Positions 8,356-15,536 of a DNA stretch of 38,140 nt are shown one piece after another. The stretch is from a virus. The notes beneath the pieces are model-generated. The model saw only the letters and a program-made list of their open reading frames with translations. It was not told the origin of the DNA and ran no database searches. The position numbers and the translations under genes were made by a program. The first letter of the stretch is position 1, and the number at the start of each line of letters is the position of its first letter. The stretch lies in IMG/VR virus record IMGVR_UViG_3300025435_000046, positions 1 to 38,140 of that record; one strand, 5' to 3'.

Positions 8356-9474
8356 ATGTCAAATTTGCTTACCAGCACCCAAACCACGGCAACCACCGCG
8401 CCGTCGTTCTACACCAACTATTTGCAGAACCAAGCAAATGCGGCAACGTCAGCGGCCAACACCGCAGCAGCCAACTACGTTGCCCCTACAGCGCTCCAAA
8501 CGGGCGCGTGGCAAGAGGCTGGCAATGTGGCAGGGTCATACCAGCCACAACTGACAAACGCGGCCAATACGCTCAATAACGCCACCACGGCGACAAACCC
8601 ACTTGCGGCCGCATCGCCTTACCTGAGTTCGGCCATGCAAGACCCCTCACAGGCGGCGCAGGGCTACGTCAGCCAGTACTTGATGCCAGCGGCTCAAAGT
8701 CTGTCCGACATCAACCAAAACAACATCAACACCAACTTGGCTCCCATGGCAAACGCAGGCGCTATTGGTTCCGGCCAATACGGTTCTCAGCGCAATGCTC
8801 AAGTGCTTGGGCAGACAGAGGCTTTGGCGAACCAACAGACCAACAGCCAGATTGCCAACATGCTCAACACGGGCTACCAGTCTGCGCTCCAAACCGCCGA
8901 ACAACAAAATGCTCTGGCTGGGCAGGCTGGCGCGACCGCCGCGAACGCCGCTGGCACGGGTCAAAGCAACCTCATCAACGCTGGCACAGCGCAATCCAAT
9001 GCTGGCGTGCAAAGCGAAAACGCAAGGCTGGCCGACATCAACGCGCAGGCCACTTTGGGTGCACAGCAACAAACGGCGCTGCAAAACCAATACCTATACC
9101 CATTGAGCGTGTACAACACCGCAGCAGGCGCACTGTCTGGCGCAAACATTCCAACCACCACCAACACCTCATTGACCGCCTCTCCGCTGTCTGGTGCTGC
9201 TGCACTTGGTGCTGGCGCAATGGCGATCCCATCAGTAAACAGTTTTGTAAGCAGTAGTCTTGGAAAATTGTTGGGTGGATCAAGTGGCCCATCTCAAGTG
9301 GCAACAGATACTGCAAACAATATAAACGGAAGTTACGACACTCAAGCAACCCAAGCTGCAACAGCACAAGGGTACACAGCCGATCCAAGTGGGAATGGAA
9401 CATTCACAAATAGCAGTGGAAATACATTTGTTTATGACCCTCAATCTGACGCATTTATTCCACAAGGAACGTAA
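8356..9474 (+). CDS. Ala/Gln/Asn-rich ejection-type virion protein
   Basis: 372 residues of low-complexity helical sequence rich in Ala, Gln, Asn and Thr (for example NAANTLNNATTATNPLAAAS and NAAGTGQSNLINAGTAQSN). A hydrophobic segment lies near 277-296 (GAAALGAGAMAIPSV). Such proteins are usually stored in the head and released with DNA in podoviruses. Base use changes sharply at about 9230: before it third positions are mostly G/C, after it A/T. This marks a recombination joint inside the gene. Position between other ejection-type genes supports the call. Confidence 0.6.
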   Translation: MSNLLTSTQTTATTAPSFYTNYLQNQANAATSAANTAAANYVAPTALQTGAWQEAGNVAGSYQPQLTNAANTLNNATTATNPLAAASPYLSSAMQDPSQAAQGYVSQYLMPAAQSLSDINQNNINTNLAPMANAGAIGSGQYGSQRNAQVLGQTEALANQQTNSQIANMLNTGYQSALQTAEQQNALAGQAGATAANAAGTGQSNLINAGTAQSNAGVQSENARLADINAQATLGAQQQTALQNQYLYPLSVYNTAAGALSGANIPTTTNTSLTASPLSGAAALGAGAMAIPSVNSFVSSSLGKLLGGSSGPSQVATDTANNINGSYDTQATQAATAQGYTADPSGNGTFTNSSGNTFVYDPQSDAFIPQGT

Positions 9475-9485
9475 GGAGATAAATC

Positions 9486-10973
9486 ATGGCTGATACACCC
9501 ACACTGATTACCGATCCATCAAAGATCAATCCTGCTGGCGCTGAACCATCCGATCTTCAAGAGTATCAAAAATCTCTTGAAGAGCAGATCAATGCGCTTC
9601 AACACCGCTATGACCAACCCAATTGGTTCAAAATTGCCGCAGGTTTTGCCAAGCCTCAATTGGGCGGTTTCATTGCGTCTTTAGGTTCTGCCGCTGAAGC
9701 TGCTGGTGAAAACGTGGAGAACCAACGCGCATCAATGCTGCCCATCGCTCAGATGCGCACACAGTTGGCTCAATCCAAAATTGCAATGGGTCAAAACCAA
9801 AAGGCTGCTGATTTATTGGCAAGTCACAAAGGCCCCGTCGATGACGAGTTGGTCAAGGAGTTGATGCGTATTGCACCAGATGCACCGTCAACCAAAGCTG
9901 CCGCTGCTCAATTGAAAACCAGCATGGACACACAAGCTCAAGCTCGTCAAGTCTTGCATGATCAATATGAATCTGGCGCAATCACAAAAGCTCAATGGGC
10001 AAATGAACTGGCTCAATTGAAGCAAAACACTTCTTTAAAGAATCCAGCAATTGATATTTCCAATAAACCTCAAATTCAAACCGCTCAAAATGAGAGAGCG
10101 CAAGCAGATTTGGCTGGATTGAATCGTGAAATTTCAAATTTGCAAGCCAATCATTCAAGCTATTCACCACAAGCCTATCAAGGGGCTATGGCAACATTGC
10201 AAGCTGAAAAAGCAAAAATTGAGTCATCTTTTGGTGGTTCGCCTGTTGCTCAAGAAAAACCTTCGGCAACATACGAAAGTCTTGGCGCAACTGGTTCTGC
10301 TGCAAATGAATTGACAAAAGAACAATTGGCAAAGCTAAATGCAAACTATGCGCCGATTGAACAAAAGATCATGCAATTTGATCCTCAGTCAACATCTGCT
10401 GCTCACGTTCGCCACAATAGACTTGCTGAACTATTGGCAACACCCGGAGTTCAAAAAGGCACGGGCTTGCTGTACAAAGATAAGGGCATCTTGTCTGCCA
10501 TCACAAGTTCTTTGTCTGAAGGTGCTCACGCAAGCATAAGCACGCCGGGCGGTGGCGCTGGTTTCAATTTGTCATTCCCAGTTGAAAACGCTATGACAAA
10601 AACTCAGTTGTATCCAGAAGAGCAAAAACAATTGCGTGAATTCCAAATGTTGTTGCGAGATGAAGCAAGTGACGATTTGAGAAAAGGCGTGGCTTCTATC
10701 GGCGGCGGTCATTTGAATCAAGCTGAATTTTCATCTGTGATGAATCAAATTGCCACAGGTTCTGATCCCTTTGGAATTTTGAAGGGCTTGGTTGGAACTC
10801 GCTCGTTAGAAAATGAAAAAAACGAAAAACTTTACGAAGTTTATGGCGATTGGATCAACAACCCCCAAAATGCTGGAAAACCAATTTCCATTTTCTTTCA
10901 CAGCAAACCATACAAAGATTTGATCAAATCTTATGAGCCTAAATTGATGAAGGCAAAACGTCTTGCTGACTAA
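9486..10973 (+). CDS. Large helical internal virion protein, putative
   Basis: 495 residues with strong SD AAGGAG. Mostly charged helix with Gln/Ala repeats and coiled-coil-like stretches (ADLAGLNREISNLQANHS and LQAEKAKIESS). A more ordered C-terminal part includes TPGVQKGTGLLYKDKG, FNLSFPVENAMTKTQL and GGGHLNQAEFSSVMNQI. No enzyme motif is seen. It is A/T-rich at third positions like its downstream neighbour, suggesting both share an origin different from the tail genes. An ejection or scaffolding role is inferred from position. Confidence 0.55.
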   Translation: MADTPTLITDPSKINPAGAEPSDLQEYQKSLEEQINALQHRYDQPNWFKIAAGFAKPQLGGFIASLGSAAEAAGENVENQRASMLPIAQMRTQLAQSKIAMGQNQKAADLLASHKGPVDDELVKELMRIAPDAPSTKAAAAQLKTSMDTQAQARQVLHDQYESGAITKAQWANELAQLKQNTSLKNPAIDISNKPQIQTAQNERAQADLAGLNREISNLQANHSSYSPQAYQGAMATLQAEKAKIESSFGGSPVAQEKPSATYESLGATGSAANELTKEQLAKLNANYAPIEQKIMQFDPQSTSAAHVRHNRLAELLATPGVQKGTGLLYKDKGILSAITSSLSEGAHASISTPGGGAGFNLSFPVENAMTKTQLYPEEQKQLREFQMLLRDEASDDLRKGVASIGGGHLNQAEFSSVMNQIATGSDPFGILKGLVGTRSLENEKNEKLYEVYGDWINNPQNAGKPISIFFHSKPYKDLIKSYEPKLMKAKRLAD

Positions 10974-10983
10974 GGAGTAAAAA

Positions 10984-11913
10984 ATGCCTGATGAATTAAA
11001 TGACAACTCCGATAGATTGAAAAGCGCCGATGAAATTCTGGCACACCTTCAATCACTCCCAAACCCTTCTGAGGCAGCATCTGCACCAGCGCCTTCAAAT
11101 CAACCAAATGCAGCCCCTCAAGGACAATCTGGTACATCGCCATTGATTCCTGCTGGCGGTGCGGCCTTGGGCGCTTACGGCAGCTTCAAAGGTGTTGGAA
11201 CCAATGCCGTGAACAATATGTTTAGACCCGGCCAAGGTGTCTTCTCTGCACCTCGCGCAAGCACACCCGCACCAACTCCAGCTCCCGCTCCTGCATCTAT
11301 GCAGCCTTCCGAATCTGAAATTGATCAGATGATGCAAAGCATGAGAGGTCAAAATCAGTTGACTGGCCGCCAAATTGAAAATACTCACAATCAAGAGAGC
11401 AACCGCTTGCGCTTGGCACAAGAGGAAAGTCTTGCTAAACCCGGCGCGGCTCGTGAATTAGTCAAAACTGGCCCGATGGTAACAACTCGATATGGTCTTG
11501 CAGTCCCAGTAGCTTTTGCACGCCAAGAAGAAGATCGTTTGTTGCGAGAAGCGGCCAAGCAAAAAGTGATGGATGAAAAAGCTAAAGTTGCAAAAGAAGC
11601 AGAAGAACTTGCGCTTAAACATGCTGAACAAAAAGCGATTGAAGATGCAGCACGCGCAAAAGCATTGAAGTCTGGTTTGACGAAAATTGGGATTGGTGCG
11701 CTTGGCGGGGGACTTGGCGCTTACGATTTGTACAACGCTGGCAAAGACATTTATGCGCACGGCGCAAATGAAGAAAACATGACCCAACTTGTTGGCGGTT
11801 TGGGTGGCGCAATGATGGCTGTCCCAACTCCTTTGACTGAAGGTCTTGGCGCTGCTCTTCAGGCTGGTTCAATTGCCTATCCATACGCCAAAAAATATTT
11901 TGCAAATCCATGA
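10984..11913 (+). CDS. Last ejection-type gene: coiled coil plus hydrophobic C-terminus
   Basis: 309 residues, SD AAGGAG. The N-terminal half is Pro/Ala/Gln-rich and disordered-looking. A basic-acidic helix spans about 180-222 (EEDRLLREAAKQKVMDEKAK then EAEELALKHAEQKAIEDAAR). The C-terminal 80 residues contain Gly-rich hydrophobic segments (IGIGALGGGLGAYDLY, LVGGLGGAMMAVPTP) that could insert in a membrane. It ends the rightward virion operon, followed at once by a terminator. Function unknown; a channel or ejection component would fit. Confidence 0.55.
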   Translation: MPDELNDNSDRLKSADEILAHLQSLPNPSEAASAPAPSNQPNAAPQGQSGTSPLIPAGGAALGAYGSFKGVGTNAVNNMFRPGQGVFSAPRASTPAPTPAPAPASMQPSESEIDQMMQSMRGQNQLTGRQIENTHNQESNRLRLAQEESLAKPGAARELVKTGPMVTTRYGLAVPVAFARQEEDRLLREAAKQKVMDEKAKVAKEAEELALKHAEQKAIEDAARAKALKSGLTKIGIGALGGGLGAYDLYNAGKDIYAHGANEENMTQLVGGLGGAMMAVPTPLTEGLGAALQAGSIAYPYAKKYFANP

Positions 11914-11961
11914 TCACGTTGGTTGTCTCCCTGACGTGAAGGCAAGCAGTTGCCTTATTTG

Positions 11962-11993
11962 CCCCCCAGCCGTTTTGGTTGGGGGGACTTTTT
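11962..11993 (+). terminator. Rho-independent terminator of the virion operon
   Basis: A 10-bp stem joins CCCCCCAGCC (11962-11971) with GGTTGGGGGG (11977-11986), one G-T pair included, and the loop is GTTTT. It is followed by ACTTTTT. The strand-specific T run shows it acts on rightward transcripts. A smaller GGCAA/TTGCC hairpin lies just before it (11941-11954). The intergenic stretch 11914-12063 holds nothing else that I can support. Confidence 0.88.
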
Positions 11994-12063
11994 GGTTAGC
12001 TGCAACTTGCAATAACCACGGTGAAGACTAAACCCCAAAACATAAAAGTAATAAGGGTTGCCA

Positions 12064-12270
12064 TCACTTGCTCCTCACCTGAGCCAGCTTCTCGCCGACC
12101 ACGCGGTTGAGGCTGGTGGCGACCTTCACGCATTCAGCCAATTCTTTTTTTGCGCCAGCGTCCGCAAAGACGTTTGCCAGCTTCACCAAGTCATCTTCAA
12201 GAAAGTTGTAGTTCTCTTCAAGGTTGACCGCATGGAACAGCTTGTTGACTTCGGTTTTGTTGAGGATCAT
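12064..12270 (-). CDS. Small phage protein, function unknown
   Basis: 68 residues, acidic and helical (LFHAVNLEENYNFLEDDLVK), last gene of the leftward operon. Its ATG overlaps the stop of the gene before it (ATGA on the minus strand), so translation is likely coupled. No motif is recognised. Confidence 0.65.
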   Translation of the reverse strand: MILNKTEVNKLFHAVNLEENYNFLEDDLVKLANVFADAGAKKELAECVKVATSLNRVVGEKLAQVRSK

Positions 12271-12647
12271 TTTTTTGCTTTCTTGCGTGCTGCCAAGATT
12301 TTTTTGCCTTTGGCGGTTTGAGTCCAGTGCGGCTTCTTGGGTTTTTGAACTTCTTCAGGCTCAACTTTTTTCCAAGCGTAGTACTGCTCATCAAAATCAT
12401 CATCAACTTGCTTACGCAATTGGGCATTGCGATATTTTTGAATGATTTCCAAGCGTTTGATTGGGTCATCCCAAACACCAGCATCTTTCATGGCTTGAAC
12501 TTGTTGTGCATTCAAAGAAAATGCAGGAGCTGTGTCGTGCTCTTCCTCGGCGTCGTCCAACTCTTCCATCCAAGAATTGAATTTTTCGCTCATTGCTTCA
12601 CGCATGAAGAGAAGCTCTGCTTTTGTTAATGTGATATCAATTGTCAT
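12267..12647 (-). CDS. Small acidic/basic phage protein, function unknown
   Basis: 126 residues. An acidic middle (EELDDAEEEHDTAP) and a Lys-rich C-terminus (KGKKILAARKKAKK) suggest nucleic-acid contact, but no domain is recognised. AGGAG lies 6 bases before the chosen ATG; a second ATG 5 bases upstream is out of frame. It belongs to the leftward DNA-metabolism operon. Confidence 0.65.
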   Translation of the reverse strand: MTIDITLTKAELLFMREAMSEKFNSWMEELDDAEEEHDTAPAFSLNAQQVQAMKDAGVWDDPIKRLEIIQKYRNAQLRKQVDDDFDEQYYAWKKVEPEEVQKPKKPHWTQTAKGKKILAARKKAKK

Positions 12648-12648
12648 G

Positions 12649-12855
12649 TCATTCTCCTAAGTCAAGTTCCATGTTGGCGGGTTTGTATTGCTCCACGGTC
12701 AAGCCCTTGGTCAAGAGGTCAACCAAGTCTTCTTGGCTGGCGACGTGGGCTTTAATGGTGGTGTTTGCCACATGCGCGATGGCTTGTGAGCGGGTGGTCG
12801 CTTTGACCAAGCGGATGCCTTGTGGTCCGCCGACAACGTAGATGCGTGATGCCAT
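12649..12855 (-). CDS. Small phage protein, function unknown
   Basis: 68 residues: RIYVVGGPQGIRLVKATTRSQAI suggests a beta-alpha start, then helices and an acidic C-terminus (MELDLGE). GGAG lies about 9 bases before the ATG. It sits between the exonuclease and the next small gene in the leftward operon, so it may accompany recombination functions. This is inference from position only. Confidence 0.65.
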   Translation of the reverse strand: MASRIYVVGGPQGIRLVKATTRSQAIAHVANTTIKAHVASQEDLVDLLTKGLTVEQYKPANMELDLGE

Positions 12856-12858
12856 GAT

Positions 12859-13644
12859 TTAAGCTCCAAATTTGTTTTTAACGATCCAGAAATTGAAGAG
12901 TGACTGGAACATCAGCCACCCACGTAGCAAGTCTTCCTCGCTGTGCTCCACGACTTTGATCAAGCCGGGGTTGGTCACAGAGACAAAGACGTTTGCACAT
13001 CGAGCATTTGGCAAGCCCACCCCTTGGCGGTATGCGGCCAATTGCATGAGATGTTCGTCATAGACGTCGATCTTGTCGTCCACGTCGAACTCCTTGGTTT
13101 TTGCGTCAAGCATGATGCCCAGCGGCGCAGCCTCGTCGGGGCGAGTGAACAAGTCGGTCTTGCCACCAAAGCCCGATGGGTGCGTAAAGCAAGTCTCGGT
13201 TTCCCACTTTTGGAATGGGTGAGTCTTGAAATGCTCAAACACGGCTTCCTCGAACGCTTTAACGATCACTGGGTGCTCAGTCTCTTCACCACGGTAGTGG
13301 CGCTCAATGGACTCGTGGATCAGCGTGCCACGCTCGGCGGCGCGTTTGCCCGTCTCTTTGGAGTCGGCCACCACACGAGCAATGAAAGCCTTTTCGGTTT
13401 CACCGTCAACCTTGGGCAAGGTCAGCGCGGCCAAGAGCAGTTGTTCGCTCTTCCAAACGTCCAAACCGGGCTTTGCAGCCACGCGCATGATGGTTGACAC
13501 CGAAGGCACAAGATTCAATTTTCGTGCGTCCCTGAGCGTTGTAGGACGATCTGAGCCATCTTTGGCCTTGACCGTGTATTGGGGTGATCCGTCTTGGTTG
13601 TACCAATGAACAGATTCAGCAGATCGTGCGATCAATGTTGTCAT
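12859..13644 (-). CDS. PD-(D/E)XK family exonuclease (RecB/Cas4-like)
   Basis: 261 residues with the full nuclease signature: RGTLIHESIERH (105-116, His110 as in RecB-like enzymes), GGKTDLF (160-166, metal-binding Asp164), MLDAKTKEF (178-186, Asp180 and Lys182) and the following Q-x3-Y (Gln201, Tyr205). Such phage enzymes process DNA ends for recombination or replication. The single-strand binding gene two steps upstream in the same operon fits that role. Its start overlaps the previous stop (ATGA). No annealing protein of recognised family is seen nearby. Confidence 0.88.
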   Translation of the reverse strand: MTTLIARSAESVHWYNQDGSPQYTVKAKDGSDRPTTLRDARKLNLVPSVSTIMRVAAKPGLDVWKSEQLLLAALTLPKVDGETEKAFIARVVADSKETGKRAAERGTLIHESIERHYRGEETEHPVIVKAFEEAVFEHFKTHPFQKWETETCFTHPSGFGGKTDLFTRPDEAAPLGIMLDAKTKEFDVDDKIDVYDEHLMQLAAYRQGVGLPNARCANVFVSVTNPGLIKVVEHSEEDLLRGWLMFQSLFNFWIVKNKFGA

Positions 13645-14090
13645 GCCAGCGCTTCCTTTGCAGTAATTGGTGCGTCTTCTTCGTTGTTAACCCACTCGTT
13701 GTTGTCGAGAGATTCCCAGTCAATCCCATATTCCACGCAAACGGCGTGCAAGCAGGGTTTGCCGTAATACTGATAGAGGTCGTCCATTTTTTTGACAAGC
13801 TCTTCTTTGCCGTCCAGCCACATCCAAGCCTTCATGTGCTCAACAGAGCGGCCAGCAGACAGGCCGCGGCAATTGTTTGCCTTGTCCCATGCAAATGGCA
13901 TGTAATCTTTGATGATCTTGACTGGATCGGTTTGTTGCTCCCATTCGCCTTTGGCAACAAAGTCGGCCAAAAATGGTTTTGCATTTTCAAAAGTCAAAAA
14001 CTGAACCAAGTCGGATGTTTGAAATCCAAAAAAGTCATTTTTTTCAATCTCTTTGATGCGATTCAAAATTTGTTCTTGTGTGCGCTGCAT
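13641..14090 (-). CDS. Phage protein of unknown function in the SSB-exonuclease operon
   Basis: 149 residues from ATG 14090. GTG-ATG occur in tandem at 14093-14088, and GGAAA spacing favours the ATG. It is acidic, rich in Trp and aromatic residues (KAWMWLDGKEELVKKMDDLY), with a Cys pair (KPCLHAVCVEYGIDW). Located between the SSB and the exonuclease, so a DNA-metabolism accessory role is plausible. No domain is recognised. Confidence 0.65.
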   Translation of the reverse strand: MQRTQEQILNRIKEIEKNDFFGFQTSDLVQFLTFENAKPFLADFVAKGEWEQQTDPVKIIKDYMPFAWDKANNCRGLSAGRSVEHMKAWMWLDGKEELVKKMDDLYQYYGKPCLHAVCVEYGIDWESLDNNEWVNNEEDAPITAKEALA

Positions 14091-14139
14091 CACATGTTTC
14101 CTTTAAAAATATTTGAAAGTGAGACGGTGTATTCCATGA

Positions 14140-14790
14140 TCAAAATGGGATGTCGTCGTCCATGTCGTCAAAGTAGGAGTTGTTTTTGGGCTGTGTCGGC
14201 GCGGCGGGTGTTTTACCTTGCAGCTTCTGCCATTCGGGTGACGATTGGATTTTTGCTTTGAGGTTGTCGCTGAACTTTTCAAACATAGCCATGTCTGGAT
14301 CATCCAGATTGAACACCTCGCTGTCGTTGACCGGACTAGGCAGGCCAGCCTGCTTCATCATGGCAGGCACGGGGCTGATGTTGGCTACGTTGATGTAGGT
14401 CTTGCCGTTCTCGCCAGCCTTCTCGACCATGTTCAACATGCACCATGCGCCCAAGATTGTCTTGAGGTCAAAGCGGCGCAGTTCTTCTGCGGAAAATGGT
14501 CTGCCGCGCCAAGACTGCAAATCAATGCGCAGGGTCGCTTTGTCAGACCAACTGAGGGTGTAGTTCTTGAAGGCAGCGAATGGTCGTCCGTCCTTCATCA
14601 AAAGGGGTGTGCCATCGTCTTTGACGCCGTGCAGTTCCCAGCCAAGCATCACTTTGCGCAGGTACTTGACTTGGCCTTTGAACTCGGATTTTTGCGTGCC
14701 AAGATCAACGATGCGGTAGCAACGCGCAAGGTGCATACCGGGTGGCGTGGCTTCAAAGTCACCGCCTTTGTTTTCAACATAAAAGGACAT
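14140..14790 (-). CDS. Single-stranded DNA-binding protein with SSB-type acidic tip
   Basis: 216 residues from the ATG at 14790, preceded by GGAGAATTTA. The open frame continues upstream to 14904, but the SD and a coupled small gene fix this start. The body (VKYLRKVMLGWELHGVKDDG, then FKNYTLSWSDKATLRIDLQS) is compatible with a beta-rich OB-like fold. The end is YFDDMDDDIPF, almost identical to the protein-recruiting tip of bacterial SSB. It would coat ssDNA and could recruit host replication and recombination partners. Overall sequence is unlike E. coli SSB. Confidence 0.8.
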   Translation of the reverse strand: MSFYVENKGGDFEATPPGMHLARCYRIVDLGTQKSEFKGQVKYLRKVMLGWELHGVKDDGTPLLMKDGRPFAAFKNYTLSWSDKATLRIDLQSWRGRPFSAEELRRFDLKTILGAWCMLNMVEKAGENGKTYINVANISPVPAMMKQAGLPSPVNDSEVFNLDDPDMAMFEKFSDNLKAKIQSSPEWQKLQGKTPAAPTQPKNNSYFDDMDDDIPF

Positions 14791-14879
14791 TAAATTCTCC
14801 AAAAAAATACGTCCATGAGGACAACAAGGATTGAGAGGATGTAGACGCAGAACAGCGCCTGATGGGGTTTGAGAGACAC
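14790..14879 (-). CDS. 29-residue membrane peptide leading the SSB operon
   Basis: A GTG-started ORF with GGAG 5 bases upstream encodes a short basic-polar head (SLKPHQ) and one strong transmembrane segment (ALFCVYILSILVVLMDVFFW), ending WRI. Its TAA overlaps the SSB ATG (TAATG), a typical coupling. It is the first gene after the leftward promoter. Function unknown. The SD, the hydrophobic pattern and the coupling argue that it is real. Confidence 0.55.
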   Translation of the reverse strand: MSLKPHQALFCVYILSILVVLMDVFFWRI

Positions 14880-14894
14880 TTGTGCTCCAGTGAA

Positions 14895-14935
14895 CCGACA
14901 ACATTGTCGTGCCGCTACTATAACACGAAATTAAA
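14895..14935 (-). promoter_or_regulatory. Leftward promoter and 5'-terminal hairpin (shared cassette, copy 1)
   Basis: On the minus strand TTTAATTTCGTG (14935-14924) is followed by T and TATAGT (14922-14917), an extended -10 of the TGnTATAGT type. The predicted start is the A at 14910. From the next base a hairpin forms, CGACA-ATGT-TGTCG (14909-14896). The same spacing and design recur at 20254-20293 and 25215-25254. It should drive the SSB/exonuclease operon. Confidence 0.65.
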
Positions 14936-14951
14936 GTTGCTCTTAAACTTT
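14933..14951. promoter_or_regulatory. Inverted-repeat operator candidate between divergent promoters
   Basis: AAAGTT (14933-14938) and AACTTT (14946-14951) form a 6-bp inverted repeat with a 7-base spacer. It overlaps the upstream element of the leftward promoter and the spacer of the rightward promoter. The Cro/YdaS-like regulator gene lies 366 bases downstream, so this is the natural candidate binding site. Binding is inferred, not shown. Confidence 0.45.
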
Positions 14952-14966
14952 GTGTTGTTGTAGAAT
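14937..14966 (+). promoter_or_regulatory. Rightward promoter of the regulator transcript
   Basis: A weak -35 TTGCTC (14937-14942), an 18-base spacer and TAGAAT (14961-14966) predict a start at about 14973. Transcription would run through the tandem structured RNA units before reaching the Cro-like gene at 15318. Confidence 0.55.
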
Positions 14967-14971
14967 CTGTG

Positions 14972-15145
14972 CAACACCAAGACGCATGAGGATTGGCTAG
15001 TCAGGGATGCCCAAGCAGATACATACAACTGGTCTGCCCAAACAGGAATACCCACCAGTCCTCAGTCGTGTTGGTGGACAAGTGCATGGTTTTCCTTGTA
15101 AGTTACTGGGCGCTTGAACGGGGTGGTTCCCGGTTGCCACCAACA
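14972..15145 (+). ncRNA. Structured leader RNA unit 1: long hairpin plus cloverleaf-like module
   Basis: First of two tandem units. The first part is a hairpin whose arms are GAGGATTGG (14988-14996) and CCAGTCCTC (15055-15063), extended outward by mismatched pairs including ACACCAA with TTGGTG. The second part (15069-15145) is closed by 9 bp, TGTTGGTGG with CCACCAACA. It holds three small hairpins: ACAAG/CTTGT, AAGT/GCTT and CGGG/CCCG. TTGGTG can join either part, so the folds may compete. No convincing protein is encoded here. Confidence 0.55.
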
Positions 15146-15303
15146 ACTAACACGCATGAGGATTGGCGGCGAGTGAGGACTCAGCCTTAATGATGGGCCA
15201 ATCTGAGCCACACCAGTCCTCAGTCGTGTTGGTGTGAGGGCCGGTTTGATTCCGGTGTGATCTAGGTGACTAGGTGGGTTCGACTCCTACAACACCAACA
15301 ACT
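15146..15303 (+). ncRNA. Structured leader RNA unit 2: long hairpin plus tRNA-like cloverleaf
   Basis: Second tandem unit. CGCATGAGGATTGG (15153-15166) repeats the 14983-14996 sequence exactly, and CACCAGTCCTCAGTCGTG with TTGGTG (15211-15234) repeats 15053-15076. The module 15227-15300 is closed by TGTTGGTGT with ACACCAACA; the ninth pair changes from G-C in unit 1 to T-A, a compensatory change. Inside are CCGG/CCGG, CTAG-GTGA-CTAG and a T-arm-like GTGGG-TTCGACT-CCTAC (15274-15290). It resembles a tRNA but lacks a normal D-loop and anticodon arm. Confidence 0.55.
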
Positions 15304-15317
15304 TATTGGAGAAAAAT

Positions 15318-15524
15318 GTGACTTTAGAAGAGTATTTCAAAGACGAACCACGGGGGGCAAAGGTGGAGATGGCTCAGTATTTGGGCATCTCTGATGTTTG
15401 GCTGTCCATGCTGATTCGCGGCAAGCGCCGTGCGTCCGCAGACCTGTGTGTGCGCATTGAAAAAGCAACTCAAAAATTGGTCAAGCGCAAAGATTTGCGT
15501 CCTGATTTGTTCAGCAAGGTGTGA
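15318..15524 (+). CDS. Cro-like regulator, YdaS family
   Basis: 68 residues from GTG 15318, which has GGAG 6 bases upstream; the ATG at 15316 is followed at once by a stop. It is a single helix-turn-helix domain (AKVEMAQYLGISDVWLSMLI, with RGKRRAS next), ending KDLRPDLFSKV, the C-terminal signature of YdaS/Cro-like proteins of lambdoid phages. It probably represses one or both divergent promoters at 14.9 kb. No CI-type partner repressor is visible in the window. Its stop codon forms part of the next promoter. Confidence 0.8.
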   Translation: MTLEEYFKDEPRGAKVEMAQYLGISDVWLSMLIRGKRRASADLCVRIEKATQKLVKRKDLRPDLFSKV

Positions 15525-15530
15525 TATAGT
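15522..15530 (+). promoter_or_regulatory. Extended -10 promoter at the end of the regulator gene
   Basis: TGATATAGT (15522-15530) is an extended -10 that includes the regulator's stop codon. No good -35 is seen. The predicted start near 15537 is where the folded RNA at 15537-15635 begins, which supports the prediction. Confidence 0.45.
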
Positions 15531-15536
15531 TTTTTA

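Noticed and set aside
12943-14261. Long plus-strand ORFs opposite the exonuclease and neighbouring genes (12943-13497, 13584-14261)
   Set aside because: Antisense shadows of genes with clear motifs and SD sites on the minus strand.
14985-14992. ATGAGGAT resembling the MS2 coat-binding hairpin, also at 15155
   Set aside because: Only the 8-base core matches and the required short stem is absent; coincidence.
15230-15298. A canonical tRNA gene
   Set aside because: The T-arm is good, but the seventh acceptor pair is a mismatch, and no anticodon loop or D-loop GG can be placed. Kept only as tRNA-like structure.
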